Shown: positions 16,758 through 24,861 of the stretch, in pieces | How the letters are laid out: the number at the start of each line of letters is the position of its first letter | Numbering within the stretch: position 1 is the first letter of the stretch | Origin: Pedobacter africanus | Lineage (GTDB): Bacteria > Bacteroidota > Bacteroidia > Sphingobacteriales > Sphingobacteriaceae | Assembly: GCF_900176535.1 (NCBI RefSeq) | Contig: NZ_FWXT01000001.1 | Location: 2,914,001 to 2,978,000 of the forward strand | Direction of reading: 5' to 3' | Length of the DNA: 64,000 nt | Position numbers and translations under genes: made by a program | The notes under the pieces: generated by a model | The model's database searches: none | What the model was told of the DNA's origin: nothing | Seen by the model: the letters and a program-made list of their open reading frames with translations, nothing else

Positions 16758-18347
16758 TTAACGGCTTTTAAAAGCTTTTGCCGGTTTCGTTTTAAACTGT
16801 GGTTTTCCGGTCGATCTGATCTCTGGTGCGCCCAGCATGGTCATGGCACACCTGAAGCCGATATCGGCTGTAGCCTCATCTTGCTGCATGAACCGTCTGC
16901 TTGCCGGGTTTAACCATAATGCCTGATCGTTCCAAGAACCACCTTTGTAAACTCTTGATTTGTCATTGATCAGGGTAATTTCTCCATACAATTCACTTTG
17001 CGGGTCCCTGTAACCCCTTTGGTCGGCGTAGGTGTTTTTTATCGAATCAGCAGGTTTGTTTGCTGAAGCCTGTTTTTCCGCCCAGGTCTGTTTTTTTGCA
17101 TAAAGTGCATCCGTCATCACCGGTTTATTGTATTTGTCAATAGCCAGCTTTCCAGTTGCAGGGTCAGCAATTTTTTTGTCCTGATAATAGTTCCCACGAT
17201 ATGGGTTAAATGCGTCTGCCGCTTCAAAAGTATGCGAGCGGTAAACATCGGCCACCCATTCATTTACGTTCCCAGCCATATTGTAAAGTCCAAAATCATT
17301 TGGCGTATAAGACCTTACGGCTACCGTAATACTACCTTTATCGTTCAATGAACCGCCTACACCCATATAATCGCCTTTGGTCCTTTTAAAGTTGGCAAGG
17401 ATCAAACCACGGGTACTTTTCTTTGCCGAGCTCAGGCCCAATCCACTCCATGGATAGATCTTATTGCTGTTGATGTTCTCGTATTGCGTATTGCCAATAA
17501 GGCCCAAAGCTGCGTATTCCCACTCTGCTTCTGTAGGTAAACGGTAAGGCTGTTTTAAAATGCCATCTTCCAAGCGTACTGTTCTGGTGGCCGTATTTCT
17601 ACCCCCTGTAGTACCTGCTGCCGCTGTATTTGCAGGATTAAGGTCCTTCATGGCCTTTTTACCTTTGTCGTCATGCTGTCCGGCCAGGTAGGTATCTGTG
17701 CTAAAAGGACCAGTTGGCAGCGGAGTTGCGGCGGATGTGGTGTTGGCCCTTGCTGATCCACCATTTAAATCCTTGAAGGTGGTCATTAAACCACGCTCGC
17801 GAAGCAGAAGTTCGTTCACACGGTCTGTCCGCCATTCGCAATACCTTTCAGCCTGCTCCCAGGATACACCTACAACAGGATAATCCTGATAAGCAGGGTG
17901 TCTCAGGTAATTATCTACATAAGGCTCATTGTAGGAAAGCGGCCTGCGCCATACCAGCGTGTCTGGCATTTCGTTATAATAATACTCGTAATCTTTAGGA
18001 AAATTGGTACGGATCCAGTTCAGGTATTCCAGCCAGTTGGTATTGGAAACCTCAGTCTCATCCATATAGAAGGAAGAAACTGTAGTCTCCCTTTTGTGGT
18101 TGTACGAACTGAGCTCCTGTCCAGGAACATTGATGGCGCTTCCGCTCATTACAAAAACACCGCCTTCTATCTCTACCAGTCCGGGGCCTGGACCGCGTTT
18201 GTACCTGTTGTTTACTACAAAACCACCATATTCCTTCTTGTTATAGTCCATGCCGGTTTTGTCTGATTTGCCCGACCTGGATTTACAGGAGACAAAAGAG
18301 GTTACAGCCACAAGGGATATAAGTAAGTATAAGTATGTTTTCTTCAT
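16758..18347 (-). CDS. gldJ: Gliding motility / type IX secretion lipoprotein GldJ
   Basis: SUMF1-like lipoprotein (529 residues) required for gliding and stability of GldK in the type IX secretion trans-envelope complex. The start at 18347 gives a lipoprotein signal peptide MKKTYLYLLISLVAVTSFVSC; the longer frame from 18401 would bury it. After the signal, GGFVVNNRYKRGPGPGLVEI and the run YMDETEVSNTNWLEYLNW match GldJ rather than GldK. SUMF1-fold blocks follow: VGVSWEQAERYCEWR, YRLPTEAEWEYA, NEWVADVYR, VYKGGSWND and a final ADIGFRCAM. It is divergent from porV. Confidence 0.9.
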   Translation of the reverse strand: MKKTYLYLLISLVAVTSFVSCKSRSGKSDKTGMDYNKKEYGGFVVNNRYKRGPGPGLVEIEGGVFVMSGSAINVPGQELSSYNHKRETTVSSFYMDETEVSNTNWLEYLNWIRTNFPKDYEYYYNEMPDTLVWRRPLSYNEPYVDNYLRHPAYQDYPVVGVSWEQAERYCEWRTDRVNELLLRERGLMTTFKDLNGGSARANTTSAATPLPTGPFSTDTYLAGQHDDKGKKAMKDLNPANTAAAGTTGGRNTATRTVRLEDGILKQPYRLPTEAEWEYAALGLIGNTQYENINSNKIYPWSGLGLSSAKKSTRGLILANFKRTKGDYMGVGGSLNDKGSITVAVRSYTPNDFGLYNMAGNVNEWVADVYRSHTFEAADAFNPYRGNYYQDKKIADPATGKLAIDKYNKPVMTDALYAKKQTWAEKQASANKPADSIKNTYADQRGYRDPQSELYGEITLINDKSRVYKGGSWNDQALWLNPASRRFMQQDEATADIGFRCAMTMLGAPEIRSTGKPQFKTKPAKAFKSR

Positions 18348-18577
18348 ATGGGAATGATATATATGTTCTTTTAAGGCGCCTGATGTTTTGTCTAAAAACA
18401 CTTTAGCACTACTAAGAGTTAAAATTACGTAAAAAAAGGGTTACGCACCAAGAAGATAATTAATAAAGTGAAAATAACTTTCCGGTTTAAAACCAATAGT
18501 TAGGGCAACAATACTTTGAAATTACTGAACACTATGTTAACTTGCAGACAATAATTGTTTAAAATTATTTATAGCGG
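18348..18577. other. Divergent intergenic region between gldJ and porV
   Basis: This 230-base stretch must hold the promoters of both type IX genes. It is AT-rich with several A and T runs. I found no clean TAnnTTTG box for either direction; TACTTTG (about 18510) is the closest plus-strand match, with one spacer base too few. No hairpin or open reading frame worth reporting was seen. Confidence 0.5.
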
Positions 18578-19759
18578 ATGAATTTTAGGTGTATTGTTAA
18601 AGCTGCTTTAAGCGTTATCTCCTTAGTGGCAGCTGGAGCAACGCTGCGTGCCCAGGTAGTCCAGCCGGGTACCCAAACCAATGGCAGCCAAGCGAACAAC
18701 ATCATTACTGCGGTACCTTTTTTGCTGATCACACCGGATGCACGTGCAGCTGGTATGGCCGATGCAGGTGTAGCTGTGCAGCCCGATGCCAATGCCATGA
18801 GCATTAATCCAGCTAAGCTCGCTTTTTTAGAGAAAAAATACGGTTTTTCTGTTTCCTATAGCCCATGGTTAAAAAGCCTTGTTCCGGATGTAAACCTGAC
18901 GTATGTCAGCGGTTTCTATAAACCGGATGAGCGAACCACACTTGGCAGCGCGCTGCGTTATTTTAACCTCGGAGAGATTCAGCTTACAGATATAAACCAG
19001 CAGGACCTGGGTGTTTACAGTCCGAATGAACTGGCCTTTGACCTGACCTATTCCAGACGTATGGGCGACAGTTTTTCCCTGGGCACCTCGTTGCGTTATA
19101 TTTATTCAAACCTCAGCTCAGGACAGTTCACTGCCGGACAGGAGACCCATGCCGGATCGGCACTCGCAGTGGATGCATCTGCTTACTTCAAAAAACAGAC
19201 GGTATTTTTGGGCACTGACGCCATACTTTCGGCCGGGCTCAACATCTCCAATATTGGCACTAAAATGAGTTATTCTGATGGGGGGAACCGGTATTTTCTG
19301 CCTGCAAATTTAAAAATCGGGGGAGCATCCACTTTTTTGATGGACGACTATAATCAGGTTACCTTTGCCCTTGATTTTAATAAACTGCTTGCGCCAACAG
19401 CACCCGTTTATGACGGAAATGGAAAGATTTTGCAGGGAAGGGACCCTGATCGTTCTGTTCCGGCCGGGATTTTCGGATCCTTTACAGATGCACCGGGAGG
19501 TTTCAGCGAAGAGATTAAGGAAGTAAATATAGGGGCAGGGATGGAATACTGGTATAACCAGCAATTTGCCTTCAGGGCAGGTTATTTTTATGAAAGTCCA
19601 AAAAAGGGAAACAGGCGCTACGCTACAATTGGGGCCGGGTTAAAATATAATGTATTCAATATTGACATTGCCTATCTTATTGCCAATGCCGAAAAAAGCC
19701 CCCTGGCCAATACGCTAAGGTTTACCATGCTTTTCAATTTTGGAGAAGTAAAGCATTGA
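18578..19759 (+). CDS. porV: Type IX secretion outer-membrane protein PorV (LptO)
   Basis: Outer-membrane beta-barrel (393 residues) of the FadL-like PorV family that collects secreted proteins at the SprA translocon and delivers them to the PorU sortase. A signal peptide ends near ATLRAQ (about residue 26). The mature start has the family block FLLITPDARAAGMADAGVA followed by DANAMSINPAKLAF. Alternating amphipathic strands continue to the C-terminal strand LRFTMLFNFGEV. In many Bacteroidota porU lies next to porV and near gldJ; here porU is absent from the window. Confidence 0.9.
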   Translation: MNFRCIVKAALSVISLVAAGATLRAQVVQPGTQTNGSQANNIITAVPFLLITPDARAAGMADAGVAVQPDANAMSINPAKLAFLEKKYGFSVSYSPWLKSLVPDVNLTYVSGFYKPDERTTLGSALRYFNLGEIQLTDINQQDLGVYSPNELAFDLTYSRRMGDSFSLGTSLRYIYSNLSSGQFTAGQETHAGSALAVDASAYFKKQTVFLGTDAILSAGLNISNIGTKMSYSDGGNRYFLPANLKIGGASTFLMDDYNQVTFALDFNKLLAPTAPVYDGNGKILQGRDPDRSVPAGIFGSFTDAPGGFSEEIKEVNIGAGMEYWYNQQFAFRAGYFYESPKKGNRRYATIGAGLKYNVFNIDIAYLIANAEKSPLANTLRFTMLFNFGEVKH

Positions 19760-19790
19760 ACAAATACAAAAGATTAAACAGATAAAGAGA

Positions 19791-20267
19791 ATGAAGATTA
19801 AAGTAGGTTTTGGATTTGACGTACACCAGTTAAAGGAAAATCATCCTTTTATTGTGGGAGGGGTTCAACTGGAACACCATAGCGGCGCTTTTGGGCACTC
19901 TGATGCTGATGTGCTACTGCATGCCATATGCGATGCTTTGCTGGGCGCGGCCAATTTAAGGGATATTGGTTTCCATTTTAAAAATATAGATCCCCGCTGG
20001 AAAGGAATTAGCAGCCTGATCCTGTTACAGGAAACTGTAAAACTGCTCAAAGAAAAAGGCTATGAAATCGGGAACATCGATGCCATGCTGTGTATGGAAG
20101 CACCTAAAATCAACCCGCATATCCCTGCCATGCAGCAAAATATTGCTGAAGCGGCAGGGATATCAGTAGAAGATATTTCTATCAAGGCCACCACCAATGA
20201 GCAAATGGGCTTCGTCGGAAGGGAAGAAGGTGTTGTTGCTTATGCCGTGTGCCTGATACAGCGGTAG
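19791..20267 (+). CDS. ispF: 2-C-methyl-D-erythritol 2,4-cyclodiphosphate synthase
   Basis: Fifth enzyme of the MEP isoprenoid pathway, converting CDP-methylerythritol 2-phosphate to the cyclic diphosphate (158 residues, full length). The metal-binding FDVHQL and GHSDADVLLHAICDALLG motifs, DIGFHF and the C-terminal TTNEQMGFVGR are all present. It lies 31 bases after porV, possibly cotranscribed, and ends one base before the convergent yceI-family stop. Confidence 0.95.
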   Translation: MKIKVGFGFDVHQLKENHPFIVGGVQLEHHSGAFGHSDADVLLHAICDALLGAANLRDIGFHFKNIDPRWKGISSLILLQETVKLLKEKGYEIGNIDAMLCMEAPKINPHIPAMQQNIAEAAGISVEDISIKATTNEQMGFVGREEGVVAYAVCLIQR

Positions 20268-20268
20268 A

Positions 20269-20799
20269 TCAGGCTTGTTTCACAAACTGAAGTTCACCCA
20301 GGATTTTCACTTCTTCGCTTACCATTACACCGCCTGTTTCCAACGCAGCATTCCAGGTTAAACCAAAATCTGTACGGTTGATCTTGCCGCTGATGGTAAA
20401 ACCGGCTTTGGTATTTCCCCAGGGGTCTGTAGCAATACCACCAAACTCTACATCCAGTTTTACCGGTTTGTTGATGCCTTTAATCCCCAGATTGCCTTTT
20501 AACTTGTAAGTGTCGTCATCTTTTTCAAGTGACGTAGACTCAAAAGTGATTTTCGGGAATTGATCTGCGTCGAAGAAGTCACCGCTTTTCAAATGGTTAT
20601 CGCGGTCGTTGTTTCCCGTGTCAATAGATGCTGTATCGGCTTCAAATTTAACACTGGCATTCTCGAAATCATCTGATGGACTGGTTAATGATGCGCTTAA
20701 CGATTTCAGACTGCCAGTTACAGTAGTAATCATTAGATGTTTTACTTTAAATTGTAGTTCGCTGTGTGCGGGGTCTAATGCCCAGTTTGTAGTTGCCAT
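20269..20799 (-). CDS. YceI-family lipid-binding protein, no signal peptide
   Basis: A 176-residue lipocalin-like beta-barrel of the YceI family, whose members bind polyisoprenoid lipids. WALDPAHSELQFKVKHLM at the N-terminus and GFTISGKINRTDFGL near residues 130-145 are the family signatures. It starts directly in the domain (MATTNWALD) with no signal peptide, so it is predicted cytoplasmic, unlike E. coli YceI. Confidence 0.9.
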   Translation of the reverse strand: MATTNWALDPAHSELQFKVKHLMITTVTGSLKSLSASLTSPSDDFENASVKFEADTASIDTGNNDRDNHLKSGDFFDADQFPKITFESTSLEKDDDTYKLKGNLGIKGINKPVKLDVEFGGIATDPWGNTKAGFTISGKINRTDFGLTWNAALETGGVMVSEEVKILGELQFVKQA

Positions 20800-20837
20800 A
20801 ATATTGTTGTGTTAGGTATTTCAATTATTTAACAACA

Positions 20838-20845
20838 CAAAGTTA
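20838..20845 (-). promoter_or_regulatory. Putative -7 box for the YceI-family gene
   Basis: On the minus strand this reads TAACTTTG, an exact match to the Bacteroidota -7 consensus TAnnTTTG, about 40 bases upstream of the ATG. No clear TTG -33 element at the expected distance was found, so this is a partial match. Confidence 0.4.
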
Positions 20846-20888
20846 TGGCGCTATGTTTAGCCGGACATTGATGTATGATAAGAAAAAG

Positions 20889-21479
20889 TTAAGCTTTAAA
20901 ATGCTTATGTGCCAGGTCTTTGCGTACCCTGCTTAAAGATTCTGGTGTAATGCCCAGGTAGGAGGCAATCATCCATTGTGGTACCCTTAACGTAAGATTG
21001 GGGTACAGCTTGATAAAATTCAGGTAACGTTCTTCAGCCGTTGCGCTGAGCAGCATATTGATCCTTTTCTGCATAAACCTGATGGAATTGTTTAATATGG
21101 TGTGGTTCAGGTCATGCATGCAGGGTACTACCTTGGCTGCTTCATTGATGTAATCCTTTGGGATCACAACTGCTTCGGTATGCTCAATAGCATCAATAAA
21201 GAAGTCAGAACCTTCATTAAAAAGCATACCATTACGGTCTGACAACCACCATTGCTCAGGGGCAAACTGAATGATGTGTGTTTTGCCTTTGCTGTCGATG
21301 GAATAACTGCGTAGGAGGCCGCTCATCACAAAATAACCATGCGTAGAAACTTCACCCTTCATCAGGATCATTTCATTCCGTTCAAAGGTTTTTATTCTCA
21401 ATTTGTCAGAAATCAGCGCAAACTGTTCGTCGGTAAGGGCTACTTTATTTTGTAAATAGGCTTTAAACTGTTCCAGCAT
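20889..21479 (-). CDS. Crp/Fnr-family transcriptional regulator
   Basis: A 196-residue protein with an N-terminal cyclic-nucleotide-binding (cupin) fold (about 10-120; GYFVMSGLLRSYSID) and a C-terminal winged helix-turn-helix (about 150-190; PQWMIASYLGITPESLSRVRKDL). The cNMP-binding RxS motif is not apparent and no iron-sulfur cysteines are present, so the ligand is unknown. It follows the FeoB-associated small gene by 17 bases in the same direction, suggesting cotranscription. Confidence 0.9.
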   Translation of the reverse strand: MLEQFKAYLQNKVALTDEQFALISDKLRIKTFERNEMILMKGEVSTHGYFVMSGLLRSYSIDSKGKTHIIQFAPEQWWLSDRNGMLFNEGSDFFIDAIEHTEAVVIPKDYINEAAKVVPCMHDLNHTILNNSIRFMQKRINMLLSATAEERYLNFIKLYPNLTLRVPQWMIASYLGITPESLSRVRKDLAHKHFKA

Positions 21480-21496
21480 AAGGATATGGATGAATG

Positions 21497-21655
21497 CTAT
21501 TTTTTATGAGGTTCAATATTGGAGAAGTCCACGCCGCATTTGCAATTGCCCCCACAAGCACCTTTTTTTTGAAATATTGCACGGTAAACCATACGCCCTA
21601 CATATAATATAGCGGCAGCAAAAAGTAATATCACCAAGATGCTTTGAGTATCCAT
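21497..21655 (-). CDS. FeoB-associated Cys-rich membrane protein (52 aa)
   Basis: A short gene on the minus strand with ATG at 21655 and TAG at 21497. It encodes one transmembrane helix (about residues 5-20, SILVILLFAAAILYVG), a basic stretch, then the cysteine cluster GACGGNCKCG and a short polar tail ending IEPHKK. This is the layout of the FeoB-associated family, normally encoded beside feoB and thought to assist ferrous iron uptake. No feoA or feoB lies in this window, so it is an orphan. It is upstream of and close to the Crp-family gene. Confidence 0.82.
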   Translation of the reverse strand: MDTQSILVILLFAAAILYVGRMVYRAIFQKKGACGGNCKCGVDFSNIEPHKK

Positions 21656-21659
21656 AATA

Positions 21660-21667
21660 CAAAATTA
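21660..21667 (-). promoter_or_regulatory. Putative -7 box for the FeoB-associated gene
   Basis: The minus strand reads TAATTTTG, an exact TAnnTTTG match, only 4 bases upstream of the ATG at 21655. If used, the transcript would be essentially leaderless. No well-spaced TTG was found upstream. Confidence 0.35.
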
Positions 21668-21668
21668 G

Positions 21669-21693
21669 CAGACCTCTCTGCAATTGGGGTCTG
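21669..21693 (-). terminator. Possible terminator or hairpin after the ligase cluster
   Basis: Arms CAGACC and GGTCTG flank a 13-base loop just downstream of the minus-strand ligase operon stop at 21706. The T-run on the minus strand is weak (AATTTTG). It may terminate the ligase cluster or lie in the promoter region of the next gene. Confidence 0.3.
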
Positions 21694-21705
21694 TCAAATG
21701 TCAAT

Positions 21706-22893
21706 TTACTGTTCCATGAGGCCAATTGTTCCGCCTACCCAGTCAAAATCCTGATTGTACCTCACCCCAATCATTTTGCCCCGGCTTAGCCTGGCCAGGT
21801 TAATGCAGAGCCTGGGCGCTTCGCCCTCAGGCCATAAGTACATGAGCCTGATCTCTACCTTTACCCCGCCATCAGGGGCTTGTACCACCGGCTCATATGC
21901 TACCTTTTTCTGCAGGATCCAGTTTTCGGGATCAGGAATGCCATGTATGTCGGAGGCTTTTACGTCTATGATTACACCCATCCCTGCAAAAGAGAACAAG
22001 GGTTTCAGCACATAGTTTTCCAGATCGGGCGGAGTGCTTTTCAGGGTATTCAGAAAAATAGTTTCGGGGACAAACCTGCTTTTCAGGAAAGGCATGGTGT
22101 ATTTGCTTATCCTGTAAAACCAGTTGGGGTGGGTAATCCATTCTATATCCAGTTCGGCTCTCGGGTCAAAACTTTCCTTAAACAAGCCGATCTGACCGGC
22201 AATCTCATCAAAGATCAGCCGGTTATATATCCTTCTTAACCTAATCTTCTGCTCTCCCTCCCGGTAAAACAGCTCATTCCCTTCTTTAAAGATATCGGTA
22301 AGGCTTAATATTTTTATGCCTAAGAGGGCCTGTGTCATAAAAAAATCTATAGCTGTTTTCTGGTTCGGGGCATCCAGGTCCATCAATGCCACTTCATGAG
22401 GCTGGTTAGGGCCTACGATTACTTTTTTCAGCAGATCGATGTATTCACCTTCATCCATTCCCCCAAAATAGGGCGTTAAATTTTCGGGCAGTTTAAATGT
22501 GCTCTTATAGGCTTTCCCCAAAACAGCCTGGAAGCCATATAAAGACGGGAAGCCCTGCATTTCTATCAGTTTCGGCGTAAGTTTGCCTTGCTCATCTTTA
22601 CAAACTCCAAAATCAAAAGTCAGAAAATGAGGGTGGCTATTTTCTCCAGGCACATTCCACTGTACAGGAATAGCATTTTGTGTGGATGCGATGAAATCCG
22701 GTCCTTTAATCAGGTTAATGATGTCTTCCCCGGCTGCAACTAGCTGTTCTTTTAAGGATGCCGGGATAAAAACAGGTGTCTCCGCCACGCGGAAAGGAAT
22801 TTTTGTATATCCTTTCTGCAAGGCAAGGATCAGTTTCCGGTACTTTTCTTCGGAAAAGGAAGCGTTGAACTGCTTTCGGTACTGTGCGATCAT
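21706..22893 (-). CDS. ATP-grasp-like ligase, possibly circularly permuted (last gene of amidoligase cluster)
   Basis: A 395-residue protein not assigned to a named family by eye. ATP-grasp-like elements appear in the C-terminal half: YVLKPLFSFAGMGV (about 294-307) resembles a lysine plus glycine-rich nucleotide loop, WILQKKVAYEPV (325-336) a hinge strand, and VEIRLMYLW (346-354) with INLARLSRG (364-372) metal and substrate strands. An acidic block PKLIEMQGFPSLYG (107-120) precedes them, an order seen in circularly permuted ATP-grasp enzymes. The ATG at 22893 is chosen because an AGGAGG ribosome binding site ends just before it and it sits two bases after the amidotransferase stop; the longer frame from 22926 overlaps that gene by 32 bases. 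The substrate is unknown. Confidence 0.7.
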   Translation of the reverse strand: MIAQYRKQFNASFSEEKYRKLILALQKGYTKIPFRVAETPVFIPASLKEQLVAAGEDIINLIKGPDFIASTQNAIPVQWNVPGENSHPHFLTFDFGVCKDEQGKLTPKLIEMQGFPSLYGFQAVLGKAYKSTFKLPENLTPYFGGMDEGEYIDLLKKVIVGPNQPHEVALMDLDAPNQKTAIDFFMTQALLGIKILSLTDIFKEGNELFYREGEQKIRLRRIYNRLIFDEIAGQIGLFKESFDPRAELDIEWITHPNWFYRISKYTMPFLKSRFVPETIFLNTLKSTPPDLENYVLKPLFSFAGMGVIIDVKASDIHGIPDPENWILQKKVAYEPVVQAPDGGVKVEIRLMYLWPEGEAPRLCINLARLSRGKMIGVRYNQDFDWVGGTIGLMEQ

Positions 22894-22894
22894 A

Positions 22895-23725
22895 TCAGGC
22901 CTCCTGTAAAGTGTTAATGGCCTCATTTAAAAAATTAGGTAAAACAATGCGCTGCGTTAGGGCAATCCGCATCGGGTCGTCCAGGCTATTGAGCATGTCG
23001 TAATACTTTTGTTCCCCATGATTTTTAATGATGACTTTCTTTTTGTCTTCCTGCAGCAGGTAGGTTTTCATGCCCAGGGGATCAGCTTCCGGATGAAACT
23101 GGGTGCCTACAATCTCTTTGGTAAAGCGTATAGACATTACACAGCGTTCCAGATCAACATGCGGGCGCTCTTTTTCCAGGGCCAGCACGCTGGCTTCGGC
23201 GGCACAGAACAAGGCATCGTTGGGGTTGGTCACCTGCCAGTCGCGGCTGTCTACCGTATAAAAAGGATTTGGCAATCCGGCAAATAAGGTGTCGTCTTCC
23301 CCTTCTTCCGTCAGAAAAACAGGAAAAATGCCAAAAGCCGTAGAGCGCCTTCTGATCACCTGGCCCAATCCGAATTTCCGGCAAGCCATCTGGAAAGAGT
23401 GGCAGATTAAAAAAACGTGTTTTTTTAGCTGTGTGTTATTTTTATTAAAGGCCACAAGATCATCCAGCAACTTAAAGAAATTATTTTCCCATTGCTGGCC
23501 TTCGCCATCGTAAGGACTGCCAGGGCCACCACTTGAAATATAGATGTCGTAATCCAGACCGGGTATTTCGTCTTTTTGTCTTAAATCAAACAGATCAAAG
23601 CATAAATCCAGTTCCATTTCCTCCCTGTAACGCAGCAAGACTTCCTGTATCCCTCGCATTCCCTGGTTGGTAACCCCGTTATTCATGTCAATAACAGCTA
23701 CCTTAATCTTATTTCTGTCGGTCAT
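22895..23725 (-). CDS. Class I glutamine amidotransferase-like protein
   Basis: A 276-residue GATase1-fold protein. The oxyanion-side motif SSGGPGSPYD is at residues 64-73, the nucleophile elbow is LICHSFQ with C108, and the partner residues are H211 and E213 in GTQFHPEAD, so a full Cys-His-Glu triad is present. The elbow reads C-H-S-F-Q where CxGxQ is usual. It could release ammonia from glutamine for a neighbouring ligase or hydrolyse a gamma-glutamyl bond. A GTG at 23731 overlaps the upstream stop, but the ATG at 23725 is preferred. The stop is two bases before the next gene. Confidence 0.85.
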   Translation of the reverse strand: MTDRNKIKVAVIDMNNGVTNQGMRGIQEVLLRYREEMELDLCFDLFDLRQKDEIPGLDYDIYISSGGPGSPYDGEGQQWENNFFKLLDDLVAFNKNNTQLKKHVFLICHSFQMACRKFGLGQVIRRRSTAFGIFPVFLTEEGEDDTLFAGLPNPFYTVDSRDWQVTNPNDALFCAAEASVLALEKERPHVDLERCVMSIRFTKEIVGTQFHPEADPLGMKTYLLQEDKKKVIIKNHGEQKYYDMLNSLDDPMRIALTQRIVLPNFLNEAINTLQEA

Positions 23726-23730
23726 AACCA

Positions 23731-24834
23731 CTACTTAGCCCCAATCAATGTTTGTGTAGTAATGTAGTCTACTACGGCCTCAAAGTTACCAAATTGTTCG
23801 TAAACAGACAATTGCCGGTCAGCTCCTGTTCCGTTTTCCAGTATCTTCGTCACATAATTGATTTCGTTGCGGCAGCCCAGGTCGTCTACCACATCGTCTA
23901 CAAAGTCGAGCAGTTCCAAAACCAGATTGCGACAATTCACTTCCATTTCCTTGCCGAAATCGATCAGGTTGCCGTCGATCCCATAACGTGCAGCCCGCCA
24001 CTTGTTCTCGTTAATGAGTGCCCTGGAATAGCTGATGAACTTCATGTTTTGCAGGCGAAGCTTATACAATTTGGCACATAGAGCCTGGAAAAGGGCCACA
24101 AAAGCCATGGTTTCGTCAATCAGCATCGGGCAGTCGCAGATCCTGAACTCTATGGTCTCAAAAAAAGGATGTACCCTGATGTCCCACCAGATCTTTTTGG
24201 CATTGTCGATGCTGTTGGTCTTGATGAGCAGCTTTACGTAGTTGTCGTAATCTTCAATACTGTTGAAAATATCGGGGATGCCTGTCCTCGGAAATTTGTC
24301 AAATACCTTCGTACGAAAGGATTTATAGCCGGTATTTCTGCCCTCCCAAAAAGGAGAGTTGGTAGACAGCGCAAATACATGGGGCAAAAAGTAACGCACC
24401 TGGTTGGCAATGTGTATGGCCAGCTCTCGCGATTGAAAACCCACATGCACATGCAGGCCAAAGATCAGGTTGGAACGGGCTGCCTCCTGAAGTTCATTTA
24501 CAATTTCGCTGTAGCGTGGGTGTTCAGTGATCAGCTGCTTTTCCCAATGGGAAAAGGGATGTGTGCCTGCCGCACCTATTCTCAGGCCGAGTTCTCCTGC
24601 AAGCTGGGAAACTGTGTAACGCAGCTGAGAAATCTCTTCCCGGGCCTGTGTTGTATTTCTGCAGATACCGGTGCCCACCTCTACTACCGCCTGGTGCATT
24701 TCTGCCTTTACCTGGTCTTTGTGTATTTTTTGTGCTGCTTCAACTATTTTCTGGTCGTGCGAGGTCAGTTCCCTGGTCACAGGGTCTATTACCATATATT
24801 CTTCCTCGATCCCAAGTGTAAAATCGTTCATCAT
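23731..24834 (-). CDS. Carboxylate-amine ligase, GCS2 / YbdK type
   Basis: A 367-residue glutamate-cysteine ligase family 2 protein of the YbdK group. LGIEEEYMVID (about 7-17) carries the metal-binding glutamates, and GTHPFSHW, GLHVHVGF, IRVHPFFETIEFRICD and NKWRAARYGID are the remaining active-site blocks. Members couple ATP hydrolysis to joining a carboxylate (often the gamma-carboxylate of glutamate) to an amine. An AGGAGG ribosome binding site precedes the ATG. The gene sits between an ATP-grasp ligase and an amidotransferase, so glutathione synthesis is not the obvious role. Confidence 0.92.
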   Translation of the reverse strand: MMNDFTLGIEEEYMVIDPVTRELTSHDQKIVEAAQKIHKDQVKAEMHQAVVEVGTGICRNTTQAREEISQLRYTVSQLAGELGLRIGAAGTHPFSHWEKQLITEHPRYSEIVNELQEAARSNLIFGLHVHVGFQSRELAIHIANQVRYFLPHVFALSTNSPFWEGRNTGYKSFRTKVFDKFPRTGIPDIFNSIEDYDNYVKLLIKTNSIDNAKKIWWDIRVHPFFETIEFRICDCPMLIDETMAFVALFQALCAKLYKLRLQNMKFISYSRALINENKWRAARYGIDGNLIDFGKEMEVNCRNLVLELLDFVDDVVDDLGCRNEINYVTKILENGTGADRQLSVYEQFGNFEAVVDYITTQTLIGAK

Positions 24835-24861
24835 GTTTTTCCCTCCTAATGGTAACTGTTC

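Noticed and set aside
24169..24849. 226-codon frame opposite the GCS2 ligase
   Set aside because: The GCS2 frame has clear active-site motifs; the opposite frame shows cysteine- and valine-rich noise typical of complementary coding sequence.
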